A stretch of DNA of 64,000 nt, from assembly GCF_020150815.1 (NCBI RefSeq), contig NZ_CP083723.1, positions 930,001-994,000 of the forward strand, in the 5' to 3' direction. The notes below the pieces were generated by a model. It ran no database searches. It was not told the DNA's origin and saw only the letters and a program-made list of their open reading frames with translations. This DNA is from Haloprofundus salilacus. Lineage in GTDB: Archaea > Halobacteriota > Halobacteria > Halobacteriales > Haloferacaceae. A program made the translations under genes and the position numbers. Below, one piece after another: positions 8,762 to 16,098 of the stretch (position 1 is the stretch's first letter; every line of letters begins with the position of its first letter).

Positions 8762-9349
8762 ATGCACGCCATCACCCGGAGCGGATGGGTCGAACTCATC
8801 ACCGGTTCGATGTTCTCCGGAAAGACCGAAGAACTGCTGCGACGCCTCCGCCGCGCCGAGATCGCGGGACAGGAGGTGGCTGTGTTCAAACCGGCTATCG
8901 ACGACCGCTACGGCGAGACGACCATCGGTTCGCACAACGGCCGCCAGTGGGAGGCGACCGTCGTCGACAACGAGGGCGAGGGCGTCTGGCAGATGCTCGA
9001 CGACTTGAACGGCGAACAGGTCGTCGCAGTCGACGAGGCGAACTTCTTCTCGGCGACACTCGTCGAGGTGTGCGAGGCGCTCGCCGCCGACGGCCGCCGC
9101 GTCATCGTCTCCGGGACCGACCAGACGTTCCGCGGCGAACCGTTCGACCCTGTCCCGCAACTGATGGCGCTCGCCGAGTACGTCGACAAGCTACAGGCCA
9201 TCTGCACGGTCTGTGGCGAACCGGCGACGCGGAACCAGCGACTCATTGACGGCGACCCCGCTCACGTCGACGACCCGACGATCATGGTCGGCGCCGAGGA
9301 GTCCTACGAGGCGCGCTGTCGGAACTGTCATACCCTCCGGAGCGACTAG
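8762..9349 (+). CDS. tdk: thymidine kinase (type II, TK1-like)
   Basis: A 195-residue nucleotide-salvage enzyme phosphorylating thymidine with ATP. Features are Walker A GSMFSGKTEELLRRL (residues about 15-29), the Walker B-like VVAVDEANFF (Asn where most homologues have Gln), and a lasso zinc domain with CTVCGEP and later CRNCHTL. Length and order fit the tetrameric TK1 family. ATG 8762 places the P-loop near residue 15, as in homologues. It is divergent from the glycosidase with about 105 bp between starts, and it is followed 7 bp later by the Yip1-family gene, which suggests translational coupling. Confidence 0.95.
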   Translation: MHAITRSGWVELITGSMFSGKTEELLRRLRRAEIAGQEVAVFKPAIDDRYGETTIGSHNGRQWEATVVDNEGEGVWQMLDDLNGEQVVAVDEANFFSATLVEVCEALAADGRRVIVSGTDQTFRGEPFDPVPQLMALAEYVDKLQAICTVCGEPATRNQRLIDGDPAHVDDPTIMVGAEESYEARCRNCHTLRSD

Positions 9350-9356
9350 TGAGACC

Positions 9357-9989
9357 GTGACTACGTGGGTGGAGAATCCTCGGAACGGGCGCGACCGCGG
9401 GCCGCGCGGACTGCTCCGCGCGTGGGTCGAGGTGCTGATTCGCCCGCGGCGGTTCTTCCGCAACGGCGTCGCCCCCGGCGACCAGGCTCCGGGTTTGGTG
9501 TTCGGCGTCCTCGTCGCGCTCTGCTTCGTCGGCGGCACGCTGGCGTTCTCCGGCGATACGGTGCTGGGAACCGAGTTCGTCCCGGTCGTCGCCGACAGTC
9601 GTGCACTGACGAGTCTCCTCCTGCTTCTGGCCGTCGCGCTGTTCGTCGCGCCAGCGACGCTCCATCTGACGGCGGCCCTGCAGACGGTGCTTCTCATCCT
9701 CGCCGTCAGGGACCGCGCGGGCGTCAGCGAGACGGTGCAGACAATCGCCTACGCCACCGCGCCATGCGTGCTCGCCGGAGTCCCGGTACCGGAACTTCGA
9801 GTCGTCTGCGCGCTCTACGGCACGGGGTTGCTCGCCGTCGGCATCAGTGAAATACACCGCACCTCCCTGCTCCGGGCGGCGCTCGTCTCGGCGATCCCGT
9901 CGGTTCTCATCTTCGGCTACGCGTTCGGCGGGGTGGAACCGCTCGCGGCGCTCGTCGAGAGTGCGCTTCGCTCGTGGACGCTCATCTGA
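9357..9989 (+). CDS. Yip1-family integral membrane protein
   Basis: A 210-residue protein starting at GTG 9357, seven bases after the tdk stop. The N-terminal VTTWVENPRNGRDRGPRG and LLRAWVEVLIRPRRFFRNGV (amphipathic, FxxPxxFF-like) lead into about five hydrophobic helices. This is the YIP1 domain arrangement common in haloarchaea. Yip1 proteins in eukaryotes act in membrane traffic; the archaeal role is unknown. ATG codons much further upstream in frame lie inside tdk and are rejected. It is probably an operon with tdk. Confidence 0.8.
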   Translation: MTTWVENPRNGRDRGPRGLLRAWVEVLIRPRRFFRNGVAPGDQAPGLVFGVLVALCFVGGTLAFSGDTVLGTEFVPVVADSRALTSLLLLLAVALFVAPATLHLTAALQTVLLILAVRDRAGVSETVQTIAYATAPCVLAGVPVPELRVVCALYGTGLLAVGISEIHRTSLLRAALVSAIPSVLIFGYAFGGVEPLAALVESALRSWTLI

Positions 9990-10280
9990 GCGTCGCGGGC
10001 GCTCGCGGAGACGAGCCACGAGCTCCGCCGAGGTGAAACTGAGAGCTTCGGAACCAAAATCGGAGTGTTACGGGACCGGAATCGGGTCGAAGGGGGGGGT
10101 GGAATACGGCTGGTCCGGAAACCGAATCGCGTGAAAATCGGCTGACACCGGCGGGTCGAGACCGATCGCGTCGACGCTGACGTGTGGTTGGTCACGAAGA
10201 GTTGTCGCGGTCGAGACCGGCGCTCGCTCGTAGAGGACTTTCGACAACCGTTTTAGGGCGGGGCCATTTTCTCCGAGCAA

Positions 10281-12374
10281 ATGGGTACGTGTATCATTTG
10301 CGGCACGCCCGTCGAGGGCCGAATTTGCGACAGCCACCAGGAAGACGTAGTGTTCGAATTCCGGGGTAACGACGAGTCACAACTCACGCCGGGCCGCTTC
10401 TACAGCGGCACCGTCGACGGCTACGCCGACTTCGGCGTCTTCGTCGACCTCGCGCCGAACGTCACCGGCCTGCTTCACCGCAGCGAACTCGACCGCCGAT
10501 TAGAGAGTCTCGACTGGGAACCGGGCGACACCGTCTTCGTCCAGGTCAAGAACGTCCGCGACAACGGCAACATCGACCTCGGCTGGTCGATTCGCCAGTC
10601 GGAGCGTGATTTCCGCGGCGCCCTCGTCCAGGACGCCGAGGGCGACCACGACCGCGAAGAAGACGAGAGCGGCGACGAGGCCGAGGCCGACGTACCGGAG
10701 ACGCCGACGGTTCGACACGGCAGCGCCTCGCGGGAGGACGAGAGCGACGACGAGACGGCGGAACCCGACGAGAACGAAGCGAGCGAGTCGACCGCCGACG
10801 CCGGTGAGAACCGAGCGGAGATCTCCGAATCCGCAGCCGACTACGAGCGCGTCGAAATCGGCACGCTGAGCGACCGCGTGGGCCAGACGGTCCGTATCGA
10901 GGGAGAAGTCGTCAGCACCCAGCAGACCGGCGGCCCGACCGTCTTCGAGATCCGCGACGAGACGGGCGTCGTCGACGCCGCCGCATTCGTCGAGGCGGGC
11001 GTCCGCGCCTACCCCGAAGTCGACGTTGGCTCCGTCATTCGTCTCGACGGCGAGGTCGAACTCCGCCGCAACGAGATTCAGGTCGAGACCGAGGCGCTCG
11101 TCTCGCTCGAGGACGACGACGCCGACGTCGTCCAGTCGCGTCTCGCCGACGCGCTCCGCGGCCGCGCGCGGCCCGAGAGCGTGACGCCGCTGGCCGACCA
11201 CGACGCCGTCTCGGCGGTCGAAGGTCAGTTGCAGGACGCCGCCGAGGAACTCCGCCGCGCCGTCTTCGAGTCCCGGCCAATCATCGTCCGCCACACCGCC
11301 ACCGCCGACGGCTACGTCGCCGGTGCCGCCGTCGAGCGCGCCGTCCTCCCGCTCATCCGCGAGGAGCACGCCAAATCCGACGCCGAGTACCACTACTTCG
11401 ACCGCCGCCCGCTCGAAGAGGCCGTCTACGGGATGGACGCCGCGACGAACGACGTGACGCGGATGCTGCAGGACCGCGACCGCCACGGTGAAAAACTGCC
11501 GCTCGTCCTCCTCGTCGGCACCGGCGCCACCGTCGAGTCGAGCGACGGACTCGACCTGCTCAGCATCTACGGCGCCAAGCGCGTCGTCGTCGACGCCGCC
11601 GCCGTCGACGCCGAAGTCGAGGAGTCCACCGACGTGCTCGTCTCGCCGGTGCTCGCCGACGCCGACGCGTCGGACCTCTCGACGGGCGCGCTCGTCGCCA
11701 ACCTCGCCGCCGCCGTCAACGAGGATGTGCGCGACGATCTGCGGCACCTCCCGGCGGTCAGTTACTGGGAGAACGCCCCCGAGTCGTACCTCGACGTCGC
11801 GAACGACGCGGGGTACGACGAGACGTACGTGCGCGAACTCCGCGAGGCCGTCGCGCTGGAGGCGTACTACCAGTCCTACGAGGATAAGCGCGAACTCATC
11901 ACCGACCTGCTGTTCGACAACGGCGTCACCCCCGACGGCGACGGCGAGGACGCGGGCAACCTCGCCAGCCACGTCTCCGAGCAGTTCCGTCTCAAACTCG
12001 ACGCCGAAGTCGAGACGGCGAAGGCGAACCTCGAATCCCGGGAGTCCGACGGCGTCGAGTTCGCCGTCCTCGACACGGACGCGTACACCCACCGCTTCGA
12101 CTTCCCGCCGACGGCGCTGCTGCTCGACGAACTCCACCGCCGCGAGCGCGAGGGTGACCAGTTCGTCACCATCGGCGTCGCGATGGACGAACTCTACCTC
12201 CGCAGCACTGTCGACGTGGACCTCCGCGCCGTCGCCGAGGCCGCGCGCGAACGCGCCCCCGAAGCCGGCATCACGGCCGTCGGCATCCGCGACGGTCGTA
12301 TCGAGTTCCTCTCGGGTCGGCGCGAACAGGTGAAAGAGGCCGTCGTCGAAGCCATCGCCGAGCAGCTGTCGTAA
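10281..12374 (+). CDS. RecJ-like (DHH-family) protein with zinc finger, S1 and OB domains; DHH motifs degenerate
   Basis: A 697-residue multidomain nucleic-acid-binding protein resembling the archaeal RecJ-like family COG1107. Order: N-terminal zinc knuckle (CIICGTPVEGRICDSH, 4-19); S1 domain (about 35-105, GRFYSGTVDGYADFGVFVDL); acidic linker (110-180); OB-fold (about 190-275, VRIEGEVVSTQQTGG); DHH-like domain (about 310-500); C-terminal nucleic-acid/DHHA1-like region. Expected catalytic motifs are altered: DxDG reads T-A-D-G (341-344), the second Asp motif reads LLVGTGAT, and DHH reads D438-A439-A440. It is therefore probably a non-nucleolytic scaffold, in the manner of Cdc45-like RecJ homologues. 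Active RecJ is the alternative if metal binding has been rebuilt. Confidence 0.82.
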   Translation: MGTCIICGTPVEGRICDSHQEDVVFEFRGNDESQLTPGRFYSGTVDGYADFGVFVDLAPNVTGLLHRSELDRRLESLDWEPGDTVFVQVKNVRDNGNIDLGWSIRQSERDFRGALVQDAEGDHDREEDESGDEAEADVPETPTVRHGSASREDESDDETAEPDENEASESTADAGENRAEISESAADYERVEIGTLSDRVGQTVRIEGEVVSTQQTGGPTVFEIRDETGVVDAAAFVEAGVRAYPEVDVGSVIRLDGEVELRRNEIQVETEALVSLEDDDADVVQSRLADALRGRARPESVTPLADHDAVSAVEGQLQDAAEELRRAVFESRPIIVRHTATADGYVAGAAVERAVLPLIREEHAKSDAEYHYFDRRPLEEAVYGMDAATNDVTRMLQDRDRHGEKLPLVLLVGTGATVESSDGLDLLSIYGAKRVVVDAAAVDAEVEESTDVLVSPVLADADASDLSTGALVANLAAAVNEDVRDDLRHLPAVSYWENAPESYLDVANDAGYDETYVRELREAVALEAYYQSYEDKRELITDLLFDNGVTPDGDGEDAGNLASHVSEQFRLKLDAEVETAKANLESRESDGVEFAVLDTDAYTHRFDFPPTALLLDELHRREREGDQFVTIGVAMDELYLRSTVDVDLRAVAEAARERAPEAGITAVGIRDGRIEFLSGRREQVKEAVVEAIAEQLS

Positions 12375-12506
12375 GCTGTCGCGAGGCGTTCTCCTTCTCT
12401 CCGTCTCTCCGTTTCTCTCGTTCCGCTCCCGATTCTCACGGCGACCGCTCTCGTTCGGCGGTGGACGTTCGCGAAAGCGAGGAGAGTGGCGTGAACGGGT
12501 GTGCCG

Positions 12507-13367
12507 TTACGCCCCGGCGGTCGATTCGAGCGGGACCGAGTGGTCGCGGTACGCCTCGAAGACGCGGCGCGCCCACTCGCGGGCGATGCCGTCGTCGGTG
12601 TCGACGAAGACGCGCATCGTCCCCGTCTCGTCGTCGTAACCGCCGACGGCGACGCGGTCGTCGAAGATGGCGAGTCCGTACGGGAGCGCCTCGCGCGTCC
12701 GGAGCGTCAGGTGACCGCGGTCGATGGCGTCAGCGAGTTGGTTCGGGTGCGTCGACCGGAGGTGGTCAACGACGCTGGGGAGGTAGATAATCTCGCTCTC
12801 GGTGTCGTCGAACAGCGAGGCGTAGAACCGCTCGACCCCCGGCGGAACCATGTGCGTCGTGTTGAAGCCGCGGAAGGTGTCGCTCGTCTCTAAGAGGCGC
12901 AGAAATCGCTCGACCGGTTTGTAGGGATTTTCGGGCGTGGCCGTCGTCACGACGGCGTCGGCGAACGGTTCGATGACGAAGTCCTTGTGGTCCGGACAGA
13001 TGCACTCCAACAGCGGTTCGAGTCGAGCGGCCGCACGGAGGTTCCGCTCGAAGCGAAGCACCTCCTCAGCGACCGTCTCGCCGCGTCCGGTGAGACACCA
13101 GCGGCCGTCGCGACGCTTGGCGAGTCTGTGCTGCTCGAGCCAGCGGGTGAAGCGATGGCTGGTCGCGCGGGAGATTCCTAATCGGGTCTGGATGTCGCTA
13201 CGGTCTAACGGTTCCTCGATGAGTAGTTCCAGCAGTTCCCGATGTCGGAGCACGTCCAGCAGGTCGTCCGTCTCCAGTCGCTGCCGGTCGGTCTCCGGTT
13301 CCCGAACGTCGCGTCGGAGCGCGTACGACTGCTGGAGTAACTCCTCGAATAGCGATGTTCTGTCCAT
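12507..13367 (-). CDS. winged-helix transcriptional regulator with FilR1-type sensor domain
   Basis: A 286-residue regulator. The N-terminal winged helix (about residues 30-100) has the recognition region RSDIQTRLGISRATSHRF and a wing RLAKRRDGRWCLTGRG. The remaining 180 residues (FVIEPFADAVVTTATPENP, GFNTTHMVPPGVERFYASL, YGLAIFDDRVAVGGYDDETG) match the methanogenesis regulator FilR1 middle-domain type (DUF1724) that is abundant in haloarchaea; the ligand is unknown. It is divergently transcribed from the methyltransferase-MFS pair across 144 bp that holds overlapping inverted repeats, so those genes are its most likely targets, together with itself. Confidence 0.88.
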   Translation of the reverse strand: MDRTSLFEELLQQSYALRRDVREPETDRQRLETDDLLDVLRHRELLELLIEEPLDRSDIQTRLGISRATSHRFTRWLEQHRLAKRRDGRWCLTGRGETVAEEVLRFERNLRAAARLEPLLECICPDHKDFVIEPFADAVVTTATPENPYKPVERFLRLLETSDTFRGFNTTHMVPPGVERFYASLFDDTESEIIYLPSVVDHLRSTHPNQLADAIDRGHLTLRTREALPYGLAIFDDRVAVGGYDDETGTMRVFVDTDDGIAREWARRVFEAYRDHSVPLESTAGA

Positions 13368-13413
13368 AGTTCTCTCCCCCCGTGAGGAACCCTTACAGAA
13401 TTGGAGGCCGTAT

Positions 13414-13445
13414 CACGGCTTAATCTTTGTCTCAGGCCGTGAGAC
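13414..13445. promoter_or_regulatory. overlapping inverted repeats, candidate operator
   Basis: Perfect repeat GTCTCA (13429-13434) / TGAGAC (13440-13445) with a 5-base spacer. It is interlocked with CACGGC (13414-13419) / GCCGTG (13436-13441). It lies between the divergent regulator and methyltransferase starts, about 30 bp upstream of the TATA-like element of the latter. The role as an operator is inferred from position and symmetry. Confidence 0.45.
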
Positions 13446-13472
13446 ACGTCTGATTGCGGGAAACGATTCTCG

Positions 13473-13485
13473 AAAATTAACTATA
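13473..13485 (+). promoter_or_regulatory. TATA-like promoter element for the methyltransferase-MFS operon
   Basis: An AT-rich aaaattaactata inside otherwise GC-rich sequence. It is centred about 32 bases upstream of ATG 13512, so the transcript would be leaderless or nearly so, as is common in haloarchaea. Confidence 0.5.
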
Positions 13486-13511
13486 GCCGGGTCGGTCGCC
13501 TCCCGACACCT

Positions 13512-14615
13512 ATGGCAGAAGTAACCGACACCACGACACCACCGGACCCGACCGAAGCGCTCGCCGGCGAGCTGTTCGCCGACGCGAACTCGACGCTGAC
13601 GCTGTTCAGCGTCTTCCTCGGTACTCGACTCGGGGTGTACGAGGTGCTCGCGGCGGCGGGGACGCAGACCGCAGGCGAGCTCGCGGCGCGAACTGAGACC
13701 GATGAGCGGTACGTCCGCGAGTGGCTCGAACACCAGACGGTCTCCGGTATCCTCGCCATCGACGACGAGCGCGCCGCGGCCGATGAACGGCGCTACTCGC
13801 TCCCCGAGGCGTACGAACCCCTTCTCGTCGACGCCGACAGCCTCTACTACCTCGCGCCGCTGGCGCGAGCGGCCGCCGGACTCGTCGGTCCGCTCGACGA
13901 TATCGTGGAGGCCTACCGAACCGGCGCGGGCGTCCCATTCGCCGACTACGGCGCGAACCTGCACGAGGGACTGGCGGCGATGAACCGGCCGTCGTTCCTC
14001 CACCTACTCGGTGAGGCGTGGCTGCCGAGCGTCCCGGACGTTCACGAGCGCCTCTCGTCGGCTACACCCACCCGCGTCGCCGATATCGGCTGCGGACACG
14101 GCTGGTCGAGCATCGGCATCGCGCGGGCGTACCCGAACGTCCGCGTCGACGGATACGACCTCGACGAGGCTTCGGTGGCGGCCGCGACGGAGAACGCCGA
14201 GGCGTACGGCGTTGCCGACCGGATCACCTTCGCGGTGCGCGACGCGAGTGACCCCGAATTGGAGGGAGCGTACGACCTCGTCACCGCCTTCGAGTGCGTC
14301 CACGACATGGCCGATCCGGTCGGCGCGCTGGCGACGATGCGCCGCCTCGCAAACGGCGATGGAATCGTCCTAGTGATGGACGAGCGCGTCGGCGACGAGT
14401 TCACCGCGGAGGCCGACGAGTTAGAGCAGTTCCTCTACGGCTGCAGCGTCTTTCACTGCCTCCCCGCCGGGCGCGTCGGCGAGCACTCCGCCGCCACAGG
14501 GACCGTAATGCGGACCGACACGCTCCGCGGCTACGCCGACGACGCGGGCTTCGGTACGTTCGAGGTGCTGCCCATCGAGAACGAATTCTGGCGGTTCTAC
14601 CGACTGGAGGCCTAA
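13512..14615 (+). CDS. SAM-dependent methyltransferase with N-terminal winged-helix dimerisation domain
   Basis: A 367-residue class I methyltransferase. The N-terminal part (about 15-90) resembles the helical/winged dimerisation domain of small-molecule O-methyltransferases: LGVYEVLAAAGTQTAGELAA, then DERYVREWLEHQTVSGIL. The Rossmann domain shows motif I VADIGCGHGWSSIGIA (about 191-206), an acidic motif II VDGYDLDEAS, and YDLVTAFECVHDMADPVGAL (motif IV). The methyl acceptor is unknown, and UbiE-like or rRNA substrates are less likely given the N-terminal domain. The MFS gene starts one base after its stop, so the two form an operon. Together with the divergent regulator this looks like a modify-and-export unit. 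Confidence 0.85.
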   Translation: MAEVTDTTTPPDPTEALAGELFADANSTLTLFSVFLGTRLGVYEVLAAAGTQTAGELAARTETDERYVREWLEHQTVSGILAIDDERAAADERRYSLPEAYEPLLVDADSLYYLAPLARAAAGLVGPLDDIVEAYRTGAGVPFADYGANLHEGLAAMNRPSFLHLLGEAWLPSVPDVHERLSSATPTRVADIGCGHGWSSIGIARAYPNVRVDGYDLDEASVAAATENAEAYGVADRITFAVRDASDPELEGAYDLVTAFECVHDMADPVGALATMRRLANGDGIVLVMDERVGDEFTAEADELEQFLYGCSVFHCLPAGRVGEHSAATGTVMRTDTLRGYADDAGFGTFEVLPIENEFWRFYRLEA

Positions 14616-14616
14616 G

Positions 14617-15885
14617 ATGAGCGCGACAGCTTCCACGGAAAAAGCGTCGGTCCCGTGGCGCTCGCCGGTCGTGCTGGTCGTGCTCGCGAGCACGCTGCTC
14701 GCTCCGCTGGGCGTCCCGCTGGTCAGTCCGGCGCTCCCGGTCATCCGCGACGTCTTCGGCGTGAGCGACGCGTCGGCGAGTTTGCTCATCACCGTCTACT
14801 TCCTGACCGGCATTGTCCTCTCGCCGTTCATCGGGATGCTCGCCGACCGCGTCGGGCGGCGGCGCGTGCTCGTCGTGAGCCTGTTCGTGTTCGGTCTCTC
14901 CGGCGGCGCGGTGTACGTCGCCGGCGACTTCGCGACGGTGCTCGCGCTCCGCCTCGTCGGCGGCACGGCGGCGGCGGGCGTGTTCATCACGACCGTCACC
15001 ATCATCGGCGACGCGTTCGACGGCGTCCAGCGCAACGCCGTCCTTGGCGCGAACACGGCGGTGCTGTCGGCGGGCGCGGCGGCGTTTCCCATCGTCGGCG
15101 GCGCGCTCGTCGCCTACGGCTGGAACGTCCCGTTCCTCGCCTACCTACTGGCGGTCCCGCTCGCCGTCGTCGCGTGGTACGCGCTCGCCGGCCTCGAACA
15201 CGACACCGAACCCGAGGAGGAGGGAACGGTCCGCTACCTCCGCGGCGTCGCAGGGTCGCTCGTCGCCTCCGGAACGGTCGTCTACTTCGGCGCGACGTTC
15301 GCCGCGGAGTTGCTGTTCTTCGGTGCTGTCCTGACGACGCTGCCGTTCCTCCTGACGGGGACGTTCGCGTTCTCGCCGCTTCTCGTCGGGCTCACGCTGA
15401 CCGCGGCGGAGGTGGTCGCCGTCGGCGTCGCGGCGTCGAACGGCCGCTTCGCCGAGCACGTCTCCAACGGGACGCTCGTCGTCGCCGGCTTCGTCTGTGC
15501 GGCCGTCGGTCTCGGCATCGCGTGGGCCGCCACCGGTCTCGGTGCCGGTTCGGCGGTGCCGGCCGTGCTCGTCGTCGGCGTTGGAGTGATGTTCGTCGGT
15601 GCGAGCGCGGGGTTCGTCCTCCCCTCCGTCGACGCCGAGGTGAGTCGCCTCGTCCCGACGCACTTCCGCGCCGGGGCGCTCAGCCTGCGCAACAGCGCGA
15701 CGTTCCTCGGCCGCGCCGCCGGACCCGTTATCTTCGCCGGAATCGCACTCGCGACGGGCTACGCGACGCTGCTGTTGTTCGCGGGCGTCGCGGCGCTCGT
15801 TTGCGCCGTCGTTCTCGCGTTCGCGACCGGCCGGGTCGTCGACGACGCAGTCGACGAGGCGATTGCAGCCTCGGAGGTGCGCTGA
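14617..15885 (+). CDS. MFS transporter (drug/metabolite efflux type)
   Basis: A 422-residue carrier with 12 predicted membrane helices. The major facilitator loop 2-3 motif appears as GMLADRVGRRRVLVVS (about 71-86). The N-terminal PLGVPLVSPALPVIRDVFGVS is typical of the DHA1-like efflux subfamily. A charged central loop (EHDTEPEEEGTVRYLRG) separates the two halves. It starts one base after the methyltransferase stop codon, so the pair is certainly co-transcribed. Substrate is not predictable; a hydrophobic small molecule related to the methyltransferase product is plausible. Confidence 0.88.
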   Translation: MSATASTEKASVPWRSPVVLVVLASTLLAPLGVPLVSPALPVIRDVFGVSDASASLLITVYFLTGIVLSPFIGMLADRVGRRRVLVVSLFVFGLSGGAVYVAGDFATVLALRLVGGTAAAGVFITTVTIIGDAFDGVQRNAVLGANTAVLSAGAAAFPIVGGALVAYGWNVPFLAYLLAVPLAVVAWYALAGLEHDTEPEEEGTVRYLRGVAGSLVASGTVVYFGATFAAELLFFGAVLTTLPFLLTGTFAFSPLLVGLTLTAAEVVAVGVAASNGRFAEHVSNGTLVVAGFVCAAVGLGIAWAATGLGAGSAVPAVLVVGVGVMFVGASAGFVLPSVDAEVSRLVPTHFRAGALSLRNSATFLGRAAGPVIFAGIALATGYATLLLFAGVAALVCAVVLAFATGRVVDDAVDEAIAASEVR

Positions 15886-16098
15886 GACGGCCGCCGGACG
15901 GTGCGACGTCGGCCGACGGATGCGAATCCGGAGCGAGCTCGGTCACGACGGCGAGGTGACGGCGACGGGGGCCATCGTAGCCATGCGCGTCGCGTAACCG
16001 CTGTCGCCGCCCCCGGGAGCGACACCCTTAACCCCGAAAACCGATGACACGCAGGTAATGAATCGACTCGTCGCCCGTACGGAGGTCTCACCCACGCG

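Noticed and set aside
10087-10097. Run of G residues (gaagggggggg) as a possible phase-variation tract
   Set aside because: It is not in a gene or close to a promoter, so switching by slippage would have no obvious target.
10068-10337. Small minus-strand open frame overlapping the start of the RecJ-like gene
   Set aside because: It would cover the promoter and first 57 bases of the neighbour, and its composition (few Asp/Glu, many Pro) is unlike the true genes here.
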